Shown: positions 1-7,859 of the stretch, piece by piece
How the letters are laid out: every line of letters begins with the position of its first letter
Position numbering within the stretch: the first letter of the stretch is position 1
Assembly (NCBI GenBank): GCA_902494065.1
Contig: CABURZ010000019.1
Location: 1 to 18,875 of the forward strand
Source: an uncultured Sneathia sp.
Lineage (GTDB): Bacteria > Fusobacteriota > Fusobacteriia > Fusobacteriales > Leptotrichiaceae
Length of the DNA: 18,875 bases
Reading direction: 5' to 3'
The notes under the pieces: model-generated
Database searches by the model: none
What the model was told of the DNA's origin: nothing
The model's input: only the letters and a program-made list of their open reading frames with translations
Position numbers and translations under genes: made by a program

Positions 1-2716
1 AATTCATTTCAATATTTGTATAACCCAATACTTTTAAAGTGGATAATTCTCGTTTTCTTTCTATAATATTAATATTACCTAAATTGTATGTTACAACTAC
101 CGATAAACTTGCACCTAAAACTATCATAAGAACAACAACTTTAGTCAAACTATCAATTTGCTTTGTAAAAAATTCTTGTCCCTCATGCTTAGTTTGTATA
201 TTAAATACAACACTATCTAATAATTTTTTTGTATCAACTTTATTATCTTTAAACTTTACAAGAACTGTATTAACTTTTTTAGATGAATTTTTTGTATATA
301 CAAATTGTGATATATAGTTATCAAAAATTTCATCAATTTTCAAGTTATAATCTTTATTGTACAAATCAGTTAATTTTATATTATCATTTAACTTTAAATT
401 TAATATTCTTGAAGTTTTTTTTGAGATAGCAGTTTCATTATCTTTTAACTTAAAATTTAAAAATTTTTCATCTTCTCCTTCAATTAAATATTCATGAGTC
501 AAATGATAATCTAATCCGTTATTTCTATAACTTACTTGCTGTACATTTAGCTTGTATACATCTGTAAATTTACTTATTTTGTTTATATAATCTTCTTTTT
601 GTTCTTCTGTAACGTCATATTTAAAATATACTATTGCATCATATTTTTTTACATGACTATATTGATATTTTGTAATGTCGGATATTGAAAAATGTAGACC
701 TATTCCCAGATAAATTAGTGCCGTACATGCACCTATACCAAGGATAGTCATTATCATTCTAGCCTTATATTTAAATATGTTTCTAAATAGTATTTTTTTA
801 GAAAAACTTAATTTTTTAAATAAAAATGTTTTTTCTAACATTATTCTTTTACCAACTAATTCAGTTTTACCTGTTAATAAATTTACAACTTTTTCATTTA
901 GTTGATTATCTATAACAAAGAATATTAAAAATGACATCGATATAATAAACACTAAACTTATTGTTATAGTATATTTAGGAATGAACTGAATTTTTATATT
1001 TTTAAATATACTTATGAAATCAACTACCAAAGTTGGTGCTATTAATTTAGGAAATAAAAATGTTGCAAGTGTGCTACCTATAACTAATCCTATTATTGTA
1101 GGAATTATTCCATAAATTAAAGATTTAAATAATACATAACTTGTTTTATATCCTAAAAACTTATATATCCCCGTAATACGTCTTTGCTCTTCTGCAAATC
1201 TAACTATTGTTGTTGAATTAATAAATAGACCTATTATGAAAAAACAAGTTGGAAATAAATAGCACATTATTTTAGTAGATTCTATATTATTATACAACGC
1301 CAGAAAAGCTTGATTATCATATCTTGTTCCTACTACATATGTAGGTGTAATTAAAAATTTTTTTTGTGTATTTAATTTTTCTTTTTGTTCTTTCAAGGCA
1401 TTTGCAGTTTTGTTCAATTTATCATGTCCTATAGAAATTTTATTCTTAGCATCTTTTAGTTTATCTTCTGCATTTTTGATATCATTGTAGTTTTTATTAT
1501 AATCCTTTTTATATGATTTATGCTTATTTATTAATTCTGTCTTTTCATTTAAAATTTGTTTTTTTGCTAAATCTATTTTTTCTAAACCTTTTTCAATTTC
1601 TAACTTATTTTTTTCTAGATTATTTTTTTGGTTTATAACGGTTATTAATTTATTTTTTTCTAATTGAATTTGTTTTTTGCCTTGTTCAATTTGATTCCTG
1701 TATTCATTTATCTTATTTTCACTTAAAAATCTTGAATTTTTATTTAATTTTTCTTCATTTTTTAATAATTCTTTTTCTTTAGTATTAAGTGTTTCTAAAC
1801 CTTTTTGGACTTTATCTAAAGATGAATTAATTTTAGATAAACCATCATTTACTTTTCTATAACTTTCTAATAATTTTTCTTTTTCTACATCTACTTTATT
1901 AATATTAACATCTATTTGTTTATACCCATCTAAAATTTTGCTTTCTGCTAATAAAAACTCATTTTTTTCCTTTAATAACTTCTTTTCATTTTCTGTTATT
2001 TTTTTTCTGTTATTTACTAAATTTTTCTTGTTTTCATTTATTTTTTTTAGATTAGTATGTATTTTACTTATACCTTCATTAATATTTTTACCTATTTCTT
2101 CTTCACGCTCATAAGGACGATTTGCAAGAATTTTATTAATTTTTTCCTTTATACTATTGGTATATTCAATATATTCAGGACTAAAAGTATTATAATTTTT
2201 ATTCTTCTTCAAAATAATAGTAGCAACATTTTTTTTGTTGTCCATATTTTTGGCAACAAAAAATGCTTTTTCTATTTTTATACCAGATTTAATAATTGTA
2301 GTTTGTGGATATGATAAATCATAACCTTTGCCTATAACATTAAATCCTGGTAATAAATTAATATTATCAAAATTAATAAGCGATACAACATCACGGTTTT
2401 TCAAATTATCATTTTCTATATATAATATTTTTTTATCATAATCTATAGTTTCGTTGTATAAATTTATTGACTCAATTTCTGAAATTTCTGATAAAAGTTT
2501 TTCGTCTTTATCTGTAAAATACCCCATAGCATCAATTCTAATATCATACATATTATTAGATTGAACAATTTCATTTACACTTTCTTTAATGTCATCAACC
2601 GTTGAATTAAGCCCAACATATGTTAGGCTTGCTAAAATTGAAATTAAAACTAAAGTAAAAAAACGACTTCTAGTATTAAATATTTCTCTTATTACATCTT
2701 TACTATATGCACTCAT
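1..2716 (-). CDS. FtsX-family ABC transporter permease with long coiled coil (partial, 3' end beyond left edge)
   Basis: The reading frame stays open from an ATG at 2716 to base 1, giving 905 residues with no stop, so the C-terminus is missing. Residues about 16-35 form the first membrane segment. An extracytoplasmic region follows, with an unusually long Lys/Glu/Asn-rich helical stretch at about 185-455 that reads as coiled coil. Hydrophobic segments lie near 483-503, 530-558 and 583-603. A second FtsX-like half starts near 640: a membrane segment at 652-676, an outer domain to about 855, and another segment at 857-880. The cytoplasmic motif ERKRELSTLKVLGYT (885-899) is typical of MacB/FtsX-type permeases. 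The start lies one base after the stop of the ATPase gene, so the two almost certainly form one transporter. The substrate cannot be read; the family exports peptides, lipids or lipoproteins, or acts mechanically on envelope proteins. At least two more membrane segments are expected off the window. Confidence 0.93.
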   Translation of the reverse strand, partial: MSAYSKDVIREIFNTRSRFFTLVLISILASLTYVGLNSTVDDIKESVNEIVQSNNMYDIRIDAMGYFTDKDEKLLSEISEIESINLYNETIDYDKKILYIENDNLKNRDVVSLINFDNINLLPGFNVIGKGYDLSYPQTTIIKSGIKIEKAFFVAKNMDNKKNVATIILKKNKNYNTFSPEYIEYTNSIKEKINKILANRPYEREEEIGKNINEGISKIHTNLKKINENKKNLVNNRKKITENEKKLLKEKNEFLLAESKILDGYKQIDVNINKVDVEKEKLLESYRKVNDGLSKINSSLDKVQKGLETLNTKEKELLKNEEKLNKNSRFLSENKINEYRNQIEQGKKQIQLEKNKLITVINQKNNLEKNKLEIEKGLEKIDLAKKQILNEKTELINKHKSYKKDYNKNYNDIKNAEDKLKDAKNKISIGHDKLNKTANALKEQKEKLNTQKKFLITPTYVVGTRYDNQAFLALYNNIESTKIMCYLFPTCFFIIGLFINSTTIVRFAEEQRRITGIYKFLGYKTSYVLFKSLIYGIIPTIIGLVIGSTLATFLFPKLIAPTLVVDFISIFKNIKIQFIPKYTITISLVFIISMSFLIFFVIDNQLNEKVVNLLTGKTELVGKRIMLEKTFLFKKLSFSKKILFRNIFKYKARMIMTILGIGACTALIYLGIGLHFSISDITKYQYSHVKKYDAIVYFKYDVTEEQKEDYINKISKFTDVYKLNVQQVSYRNNGLDYHLTHEYLIEGEDEKFLNFKLKDNETAISKKTSRILNLKLNDNIKLTDLYNKDYNLKIDEIFDNYISQFVYTKNSSKKVNTVLVKFKDNKVDTKKLLDSVVFNIQTKHEGQEFFTKQIDSLTKVVVLMIVLGASLSVVVTYNLGNINIIERKRELSTLKVLGYTNIEMN

Positions 2717-2717
2717 A

Positions 2718-3401
2718 TTACCACTCTATTTTCTCAATTGGTACAATATTTGTATTTATTACAATTTCTTTTACTTTTGCATCATTTATTTCTATGATTT
2801 TATCGGCCATAGGAACTATTGCTCTGTTGTGTGTTACAACAATAACTATGGTATTTGTTTTTTTACAAATATCATACAAAAGTTTTAATATTTGCTTACC
2901 TGTATTATAATCTAATGCTCCTGTAGGTTCATCACATAACAAAATTTTCGGTTTTTTTGCAATTGCTCTTGCAATGGCAACTCTTTGTTGCTCACCACCA
3001 GATAATTGTTGTGGAAAGTTGTTGTGTTTTTTTGATAATCCCACTAAGTCTAAAACTTCACTTGGATTCATAGCATCTTTAACTAACTCACTTGCAAGTT
3101 CTACATTTTCTAGACTAGTTAAATTTGGCATCAGATTATAGAATTGAAATATAAATCCAACATCATATCTCCTATATTCACAAAGTTCAATATCATTCAT
3201 TTTAGATATATTTTTATCATAGATTACAACATCTCCACTTGTAGGTGTGTCTATACCACCCAGTATATTAAGTAGTGTAGATTTACCCGCACCAGATGGA
3301 CCTAGTATTATTACAAATTCGCTATCATTTATCTCAAAATTAATATTATTGTTAGCAACCACATTACCATATTTTTTTATTAAATTACTAACTTTTATCA
3401 A
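2718..3401 (-). CDS. ABC transporter ATP-binding protein, MacB/LolD type
   Basis: A 227-residue nucleotide-binding subunit that powers the adjoining FtsX-type permease at the inner face of the membrane. All motifs are intact: Walker [10 protein letters not shown] (34-42), Q-loop Gln at about 86, signature LSGGEQQ (133-139), Walker B with catalytic Glu in [11 protein letters not shown] (154-164), and switch His in VVTHN (188-192). The start is TTG, directly abutting the stop of the upstream gene (TAA-TTG), with GAGGG seven bases before it. No ATG precedes the conserved opening [12 protein letters not shown], so TTG is the real start. The ending near IEKIEW resembles ATPases paired with long FtsX permeases. 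Family membership is clear; substrate is unknown. Confidence 0.96.
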   Translation of the reverse strand: MIKVSNLIKKYGNVVANNNINFEINDSEFVIILGPSGAGKSTLLNILGGIDTPTSGDVVIYDKNISKMNDIELCEYRRYDVGFIFQFYNLMPNLTSLENVELASELVKDAMNPSEVLDLVGLSKKHNNFPQQLSGGEQQRVAIARAIAKKPKILLCDEPTGALDYNTGKQILKLLYDICKKTNTIVIVVTHNRAIVPMADKIIEINDAKVKEIVINTNIVPIEKIEW

Positions 3402-3917
3402 TTATATTCCCTCTTTCAAATTATTTAATGATTGTATCACTTTTTCTAAACGTATTTTAAAAATAGCTGTAATATAACTATCTAATAATTTTTTGTCAAT
3501 TTTTAATAAAGTATAGTACTTATACTCCCCACTAACTTGCCAAACACCACTTAAGTCATACTTTTCAGTATATATATATTTTGATGCAATGTCATTTGCA
3601 AGTTGTTTCATCTTAACTTCATTAAATCCAGGACCTATTAAATTAGTTTCTTCAAGCAAATTTTTTAACTTTCCATATGCATAAGATGATATGGCTTTCT
3701 CAAGTCCTTTTTTTGCATCAAACAAACTATCTTCACTAGAATCTTTTAAATCTGAAATAACGGCAATATCATTATTGTAATCAAATTTATTTGATATTTT
3801 GTTCTCGATATTTTTAGAAGTTAAAAATTTATCAATATATGATCGCTCACTCGATACTATTCTTGCTGCATAAGCATTCAATGATACAAGCAAACTAAGT
3901 ATAAGAAGTTTTTTCAT
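3402..3917 (-). CDS. Small secreted or periplasmic protein, possibly LPP20-like
   Basis: 171 residues. The N-terminus is a classic Sec signal peptide: MKK, a leucine-rich core, then AYA-A with cleavage likely after residue 17 or 18. There is no cysteine at the cleavage site, so it is not a lipoprotein by this reading. The mature part is charged and mixed alpha/beta. The stretch around 120-140 (GVWQVSGEYKYYTLLKID) resembles the end of LPP20-type domains, where a strand pair follows helices; this is a weak, unverified resemblance. The start ATG overlaps the upstream thymidine kinase stop by one base (TAATG), with GGAGG just before it, and its own stop touches the TTG of the ATPase gene. Translational coupling is likely. 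Position ahead of an FtsX-type exporter suggests an envelope role, possibly as a partner of the transporter. Function is unknown. Confidence 0.85.
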   Translation of the reverse strand: MKKLLILSLLVSLNAYAARIVSSERSYIDKFLTSKNIENKISNKFDYNNDIAVISDLKDSSEDSLFDAKKGLEKAISSYAYGKLKNLLEETNLIGPGFNEVKMKQLANDIASKYIYTEKYDLSGVWQVSGEYKYYTLLKIDKKLLDSYITAIFKIRLEKVIQSLNNLKEGI

Positions 3918-4921
3918 TATTTTCCTCCTATATATTCAGGTTTTATGCCCACGTTATACTCTAACGTTGAAACATCAACATTAAAATCATCTAAATATAT
4001 TTTATTAATTTTTATTTCACATTTATTTAATAGTGAACATGTAGTTATAAGAGTTTGTATATCACCATTTGAAATAATGTTAATATTTGATCTCTTAATA
4101 AGTTCGACTATAAGGTCTAATGTCTCGTATTTACCTTCTATTTTTAATGAAATACTATCTTTTATAGCTATAACAAGTTTATTGTTTTTCTTATGTTCCT
4201 CATCTATTATTTTTCTTATATCCTTAACTTTCATATTAAAATCAAGTTCCAATACTTTGTAATCACTAAATTTTTCTATTTGTGATATCTTTGATATATT
4301 CATATTCAATAAAATGACCACTTCTATCAATTTTTGTATATCCGATCTCTTTCTTACTATGTGGTGCATCCTACATCTTGCTTCATATTTTTCATCACTA
4401 CCAACTGCAACCAATGGATCATCATCAAACGCAGGTTTACCATCTATTAATCTTTGACTTGCATATGCACGATTACCACAAACCGTGCAAATAGCCGATA
4501 ATTTTTCTACATAATCTGCAATTGCCATAAGCTCAGGTAATGGCTTAAAAGGTACAGCTTTAAAATCAAGATCAAGTCCTGCAACTATTACTCTTTTCCC
4601 TAAATTTACACATTCTTTGCAAAAATCAACAACCTTGCTATCAAAAAATTGTATTTCATCTATTCCTATAATTTCCACATCTGGATTTTCATAAAGTATT
4701 TTTGTCATTTCACAAACATCATTAACCGAATATGCCTTAACATTGTTTTTATTATGCGAATATATTCCGTCAACTCCATATCTATTATCTATTGTCGGAC
4801 TAAATACTAATAGTTTTTGTTTCGCGTATTGTGCTCTTCTTATGCGTCGTATTAATTCTTCACTCTTTCCTGAAAACATACTACCAGTTATTACTTCCAA
4901 GCTACCAACGTGTTTTTTCAA
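3917..4921 (-). CDS. tdk: Thymidine kinase (TK1 type) with an extra C-terminal domain
   Basis: Phosphorylates thymidine to dTMP with ATP in the cytoplasm (dTTP salvage). Residues 1-200 match bacterial type II thymidine kinase: P-loop GSMFSGKS (13-20), Walker B/catalytic region IGIDEIQFF (85-93, probable catalytic Glu89), VAGLDLDF (113-120), and the substrate lasso around SQRLIDGKPA (155-164). Zinc ligands appear as Cys145/Cys148 and Cys183, with His186 where a second cysteine is usual. Bacterial TKs normally end near 190-200; here the frame continues with about 130 residues (205-334) that I do not recognise. I chose TTG at 4921 because GGAGG (4930-4934) sits eight bases upstream; an in-frame GTG at 4930 overlaps that site and cannot use it. 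First gene of an operon with a secreted protein and an ABC exporter. The kinase call is firm; the tail is unexplained. Confidence 0.95.
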   Translation of the reverse strand: MKKHVGSLEVITGSMFSGKSEELIRRIRRAQYAKQKLLVFSPTIDNRYGVDGIYSHNKNNVKAYSVNDVCEMTKILYENPDVEIIGIDEIQFFDSKVVDFCKECVNLGKRVIVAGLDLDFKAVPFKPLPELMAIADYVEKLSAICTVCGNRAYASQRLIDGKPAFDDDPLVAVGSDEKYEARCRMHHIVRKRSDIQKLIEVVILLNMNISKISQIEKFSDYKVLELDFNMKVKDIRKIIDEEHKKNNKLVIAIKDSISLKIEGKYETLDLIVELIKRSNINIISNGDIQTLITTCSLLNKCEIKINKIYLDDFNVDVSTLEYNVGIKPEYIGGK

Positions 4922-4927
4922 TTTTTT

Positions 4928-4934
4928 CACCTCC
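4928..4934 (-). promoter_or_regulatory. Ribosome binding site fixing the tdk TTG start
   Basis: GGAGGTG on the minus strand, with GGAGG eight bases before TTG at 4921. The GTG at 4930 is part of this site and so is not a usable start. Confidence 0.8.
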
Positions 4935-4948
4935 GATTAATTTACTAT

Positions 4949-4977
4949 ATTATATTATATTTTTAAAAAATTTGGAA
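4949..4977 (-). promoter_or_regulatory. Possible tdk operon promoter
   Basis: On the minus strand two overlapping TATAAT hexamers lie at 4959-4949. The nearest -35 candidate at 17-bp spacing from the downstream hexamer is TTCCAA (4977-4972), which matches the consensus poorly. The AT-rich background makes such hexamers common. The position, about 28 bases before the TTG start, is right for a short leader. Confidence 0.35.
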
Positions 4978-4987
4978 TATTTAATAT

Positions 4988-5016
4988 TTGAAAAAACTCT
5001 ATTACTATGTTAAAAT
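4988..5016 (+). promoter_or_regulatory. Sigma-70-type promoter with extended -10 for the HAD/ABC-F/editing operon
   Basis: TTGAAA at 4988-4993, a 17-bp spacer, then TAAAAT at 5011-5016 preceded by TGT (extended -10 TGn). Transcription would begin near 5023, only about 18 bases before the ATG at 5041 and just upstream of GGAGG. This is the best promoter match I saw in the window. Confidence 0.7.
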
Positions 5017-5027
5017 TAATAAACTAT

Positions 5028-5032
5028 GGAGG
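5028..5032 (+). promoter_or_regulatory. Ribosome binding site fixing the HAD start
   Basis: GGAGG eight bases before ATG 5041. The in-frame ATG at 5026 overlaps this site and has nothing upstream, so the shorter protein is preferred. Confidence 0.85.
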
Positions 5033-5040
5033 TGATCTTA

Positions 5041-5772
5041 ATGAAAAATATAGCCGCATTTTTTGATGTCGATGGGACAATATACAGAGATTCGCTACTT
5101 ATAGAACATTTTAAATTAATGATAAAAAAAGGATACCTTAGTATGGATGCATGGACTGGATCTGTAAAAGATAACTTTGAAAAATGGTCTACTCGTGAAG
5201 GTGATTACGATACATACATGGAAGATTTAGTTAATAAATATGTCGATGGAATTAATAATGTAAGCATTGATATAGTTGAAAAATTAGCTGATGAAGTAAT
5301 AGATAAAAAAGCTGATAAATTATATAGATATACTAAAAAAAGAATAAATGCTCACAAAGAATTAGGGCATAAAATTATATTAATATCTGGTAGTCCTGAT
5401 TTTTTGGTGAAAAGAATGGCTAAAAAATTAGTTGCTGATGACTATACAGCTACTATTTATGTTAAGAAAAATAATGTGTATACCGGAGAGCAAATTCCAA
5501 TGTGGGATAGCAAAAGTAAAAACAAAGCTATAATGGAATACACTAAAAAATATATGTTAGATTTAAATGAATGCTATGCTTATGGCGATACAAGTGGAGA
5601 TTTATCAATGTTAAAATTAGTTGGTCATCCTTTTGCAATTAATCCTGCAAAAAAGCTATTAAATAGAATTAATGAAGATGACGAATTAATAAATAAGGTT
5701 ACAGTTATAGTTGAGCGTAAAGATGTAATATATGAGTTACATGCTAAAAACATTAAATATAATAAAGAATAA
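5041..5772 (+). CDS. HAD-superfamily (subfamily IB, SerB-like) phosphatase
   Basis: 243 residues. HAD motif I FFDVDGTIYRDS (7-18) has nucleophile Asp9 and acid/base Asp11. Motif II is ILISGSPDF (113-121, Ser116). A candidate motif III lysine lies near 160. Motif IV YAYGDTSGDLSML (179-191) has metal-binding Asp183 and Asp187. The long helical insert between motif I and II is the cap of subfamily IB, which includes phosphoserine phosphatase-like enzymes and broad small-molecule phosphatases. The ending NPAKKL (201-206) is common in the IB group called HAD-IB family hydrolases. Substrate cannot be assigned; no serine pathway gene is nearby. First gene of a three-gene plus-strand operon, 13 bases before the next gene. 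No signal peptide, so cytosolic. Confidence 0.93.
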   Translation: MKNIAAFFDVDGTIYRDSLLIEHFKLMIKKGYLSMDAWTGSVKDNFEKWSTREGDYDTYMEDLVNKYVDGINNVSIDIVEKLADEVIDKKADKLYRYTKKRINAHKELGHKIILISGSPDFLVKRMAKKLVADDYTATIYVKKNNVYTGEQIPMWDSKSKNKAIMEYTKKYMLDLNECYAYGDTSGDLSMLKLVGHPFAINPAKKLLNRINEDDELINKVTVIVERKDVIYELHAKNIKYNKE

Positions 5773-5777
5773 GGGAG
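5772..5777 (+). promoter_or_regulatory. Ribosome binding site fixing the ABC-F GTG start
   Basis: AGGGAG directly after the HAD stop, eight bases before GTG 5786. A longer frame open from ATG 5732 lies inside the HAD gene and lacks such a site. Confidence 0.7.
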
Positions 5778-5785
5778 ATGATGTG

Positions 5786-7369
5786 GTGATACAAATAAAT
5801 AATTTATCAATGATATATGGTGGAAGAAAACTATTTGATGAAGTAAATACAAAATTTTTGCCTGGCAACTGCTATGGTATAATAGGTGCAAATGGAGCAG
5901 GTAAGTCAACATTTTTAAAAATATTAAGTGGGGAAATTGATTCTACAACAGGAGAAGTAATCATACCTAAAGATAAAAGATTATCTTTTCTAAAACAAGA
6001 TCACTTTGCGTATGAAGATGAAACTGTTTTAAATGTTGTATTAATGGGACACCAAAAATTATACAACATTATTTTAGAAAGAAATGAGCTATACTCTAAA
6101 AGTGAATTTAGTGAAGAAGATGGAATACGTGCAAGTGAATTAGAAGGTGAATTTGCTGAATTAGATGGATGGGATGCAGAATCTAATGCACAAAAATTAC
6201 TACTTGGTTTAGGAATTGATACTAATTTACATGAGAAAAAAATGAGTGATCTTATCGAATCTGACAAAGTAAAGGTCCTACTTGCCCAAGCTTTATTTGG
6301 TAATCCTGACATACTACTTTTAGATGAACCTACAAATGGATTAGATATTAAAGCAAGTAATTGGTTAGAAGAGTTTATAACTAGTCTTGAAGATACTACT
6401 GTATTAGTTGTTTCACACGATAGACACTTTTTAAATAAGGTATGTACACATATAGCTGATATTGACTATGGTAAAATAAAGATTTTTGTGGGAAATTACA
6501 ATTTCTGGTATGAATCAAGTCAATTGATACAAGAACTATTAAGAAATCAAAATAAAAGAATAGAACAAAAAAGAAAAGAATTACAAGAATTTATTTCAAG
6601 ATTTTCTGCAAATGCTTCAAAATCAAGACAAGCTACTAGTAGAAAAAAAGAATTAGAAAAATTACAACTTGAAGACATTCAAGTTTCAAACAGAAAATAT
6701 CCATACATTGATTTTAAACCAGAACGTGATGCAGGAAATAATATGTTAAAAGTTGAAAAATTATCAAAAATAATAAATGGTGAAAAGGTATTAAACGATA
6801 TTAGCTTTACTGTAAACACTGGTGATAAAGTAATATTTTTATCTGATAACGACCTTGCAATTACAACTTTATTTAAAATTCTAAGTGGTGAACTAGAGGC
6901 TGATTCTGGTAAATATGAATGGGGTATTACAACTTCTAGATCATATTTTCCAAAAGATAATACAGAATATTTTGAAAACAATGACTTAGATTTAATTGAT
7001 TGGTTAAGACAATATTCTAAAGATGAACATGAAGAATATATTAGAGGATATCTTGGTAGAATGCTATTTAGTGGTGAAGAAGCTAAAAAAAGTGCAAAAG
7101 TTCTATCTGGTGGAGAAAAAGTTAGATGTATGTTATCGCGTATGATGTTATCTGAAGCTAATGTATTAATTCTAGATAATCCTACTGATCATCTTGATCT
7201 TGAATCAATAACATCACTTAATAAAGGATTAATTAAGTTCAGTGGTACAATATTATTTACAACAAAAGATCATGAATTTAATGAAACTGTTTCAAATAAA
7301 ATAATAGAAATTACAAATGATCGTGCAATTGAATCGCTTTCAAGTTATGACGAATACATGGGGGTATAA
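5786..7369 (+). CDS. ABC-F family ATPase (YkpA/YbiT-like), ribosome-associated
   Basis: 527 residues, two ABC domains on one chain and no membrane segment, the mark of ABC-F factors that act on the ribosome E site. Domain 1 has Walker A GANGAGKST (34-42), Q-loop LKQDHF (69-74), a degenerate signature LIESD (156-160), Walker B ILLLDEPTNGLD (176-187) and switch His in VVSHD (208-212). A charged linker (about 245-305) has helical, Lys/Arg-rich character. Domain 2 has a broken Walker A (LSDNDLAITT, 352-361), intact signature LSGGE (440-444), LILDNPTDHLD (461-471) with Asn465 in the catalytic Glu position, and TTKDHEF (492-498) with Lys494 in place of the switch His. Thus one composite ATP site is intact and the other is degenerate. 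A housekeeping translation factor is likelier than antibiotic resistance, but this is not certain. GTG start at 5786. Confidence 0.94.
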   Translation: MIQINNLSMIYGGRKLFDEVNTKFLPGNCYGIIGANGAGKSTFLKILSGEIDSTTGEVIIPKDKRLSFLKQDHFAYEDETVLNVVLMGHQKLYNIILERNELYSKSEFSEEDGIRASELEGEFAELDGWDAESNAQKLLLGLGIDTNLHEKKMSDLIESDKVKVLLAQALFGNPDILLLDEPTNGLDIKASNWLEEFITSLEDTTVLVVSHDRHFLNKVCTHIADIDYGKIKIFVGNYNFWYESSQLIQELLRNQNKRIEQKRKELQEFISRFSANASKSRQATSRKKELEKLQLEDIQVSNRKYPYIDFKPERDAGNNMLKVEKLSKIINGEKVLNDISFTVNTGDKVIFLSDNDLAITTLFKILSGELEADSGKYEWGITTSRSYFPKDNTEYFENNDLDLIDWLRQYSKDEHEEYIRGYLGRMLFSGEEAKKSAKVLSGGEKVRCMLSRMMLSEANVLILDNPTDHLDLESITSLNKGLIKFSGTILFTTKDHEFNETVSNKIIEITNDRAIESLSSYDEYMGV

Positions 7370-7370
7370 A

Positions 7371-7859
7371 ATGAAAATTGTAGAAGACTTGCTAGATGAA
7401 ATGGGAATAAAATACAAAATAGTTCTTCATGAGCCCACTTTTAGTACTGAAATGGCAGATAAGTTTATAGAAGGACATATAGGATGTAGAACAAAAACTT
7501 TATTCTTATACAACAAGAAAAAAACTAAGTTTATAATGGCGATTTTAGATGATAAATACAAATTAGATTTAAATAAAATAAAAGAATTATTAGGTGAGCG
7601 TATGAAATTTTCATCTGATGAAGTTATAGCTTCAAAATTAAAGTCTAAACCAGGTATTGTAACTCCACTATGCTTATTTAATATCACAGACAACGATATA
7701 GAGTTTTATTTTGACGAAGAAATGATAGAAAATAATGAAATTTTAACTTTCCATCCTAATATAAATACAAGAACACTATTTATTAAAACACAAGACTTAT
7801 TCAAATTTATAGAAAGTAAGGGTTGCAAAATACACATAGCAAAAATATCAGAGATTTAA
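7371..7859 (+). CDS. YbaK/ProXp-ala-type aminoacyl-tRNA deacylase
   Basis: 162 residues. Matches the trans-editing family that hydrolyses mischarged tRNA (ProXp-ala/PrdX removes Ala from tRNA-Pro). Visible family features are the opening LHEPTFST (19-26), Lys42 in GCRTKTLFL (the invariant lysine of YbaK-like folds), KPGIVTPLCLFN (93-104; family GSVTP-like loop), FHPNINT (127-133), and the closing helix DLFKFIE. Length fits a free-standing editing domain. ATG 7371 follows the ABC-F stop by one base, with GGGGGT just upstream. Exact substrate (Ala-tRNA-Pro versus Cys-tRNA-Pro) is inferred from resemblance to PrdX and is uncertain. The last four sense codons lie in the arm of a hairpin, and its TAA overlaps the stop of the convergent helicase gene by two bases. 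Confidence 0.9.
   Translation: MKIVEDLLDEMGIKYKIVLHEPTFSTEMADKFIEGHIGCRTKTLFLYNKKKTKFIMAILDDKYKLDLNKIKELLGERMKFSSDEVIASKLKSKPGIVTPLCLFNITDNDIEFYFDEEMIENNEILTFHPNINTRTLFIKTQDLFKFIESKGCKIHIAKISEI

Noticed and set aside
39..317. Plus-strand 92-residue open frame
   Set aside because: Antisense to the permease frame, which is open across the whole region and shows FtsX motifs; no ribosome site.
1351..2164. Possible low-complexity tandem repeat or recoding site in the T-rich stretch
   Set aside because: The bases encode the permease coiled coil in one unbroken frame; no exact tandem unit was found, and T-runs reflect AAA/AAT codons on the minus strand.
2057..2910. Plus-strand Phe/Tyr/Ile-rich frames that look like membrane proteins
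   Set aside because: They are the complement of the Lys/Asn-rich permease and of the end of the ATPase gene; apparent hydrophobicity arises from AT-rich antisense codons.
3945..4262. Plus-strand 105-residue frame opposite the tdk tail
   Set aside because: It raised the question whether the unexplained tdk tail is really antisense coding. The minus frame is continuous with tdk and ends in a ribosome site for the next gene, so the minus strand is preferred.
4831..5013. Plus-strand 60-residue frame over the tdk start and divergent promoter
   Set aside because: Overlaps the tdk ribosome site and both promoters; no start signal and no recognisable product.
5026..5040. Upstream ATG for the HAD phosphatase
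   Set aside because: It overlaps GGAGG itself; the ATG at 5041 has ideal eight-base spacing.
5786..7369. ABC-F as an antibiotic resistance protein
   Set aside because: Sequence style is YkpA/YbiT-like, the linker is not obviously long, and the neighbours are housekeeping genes.
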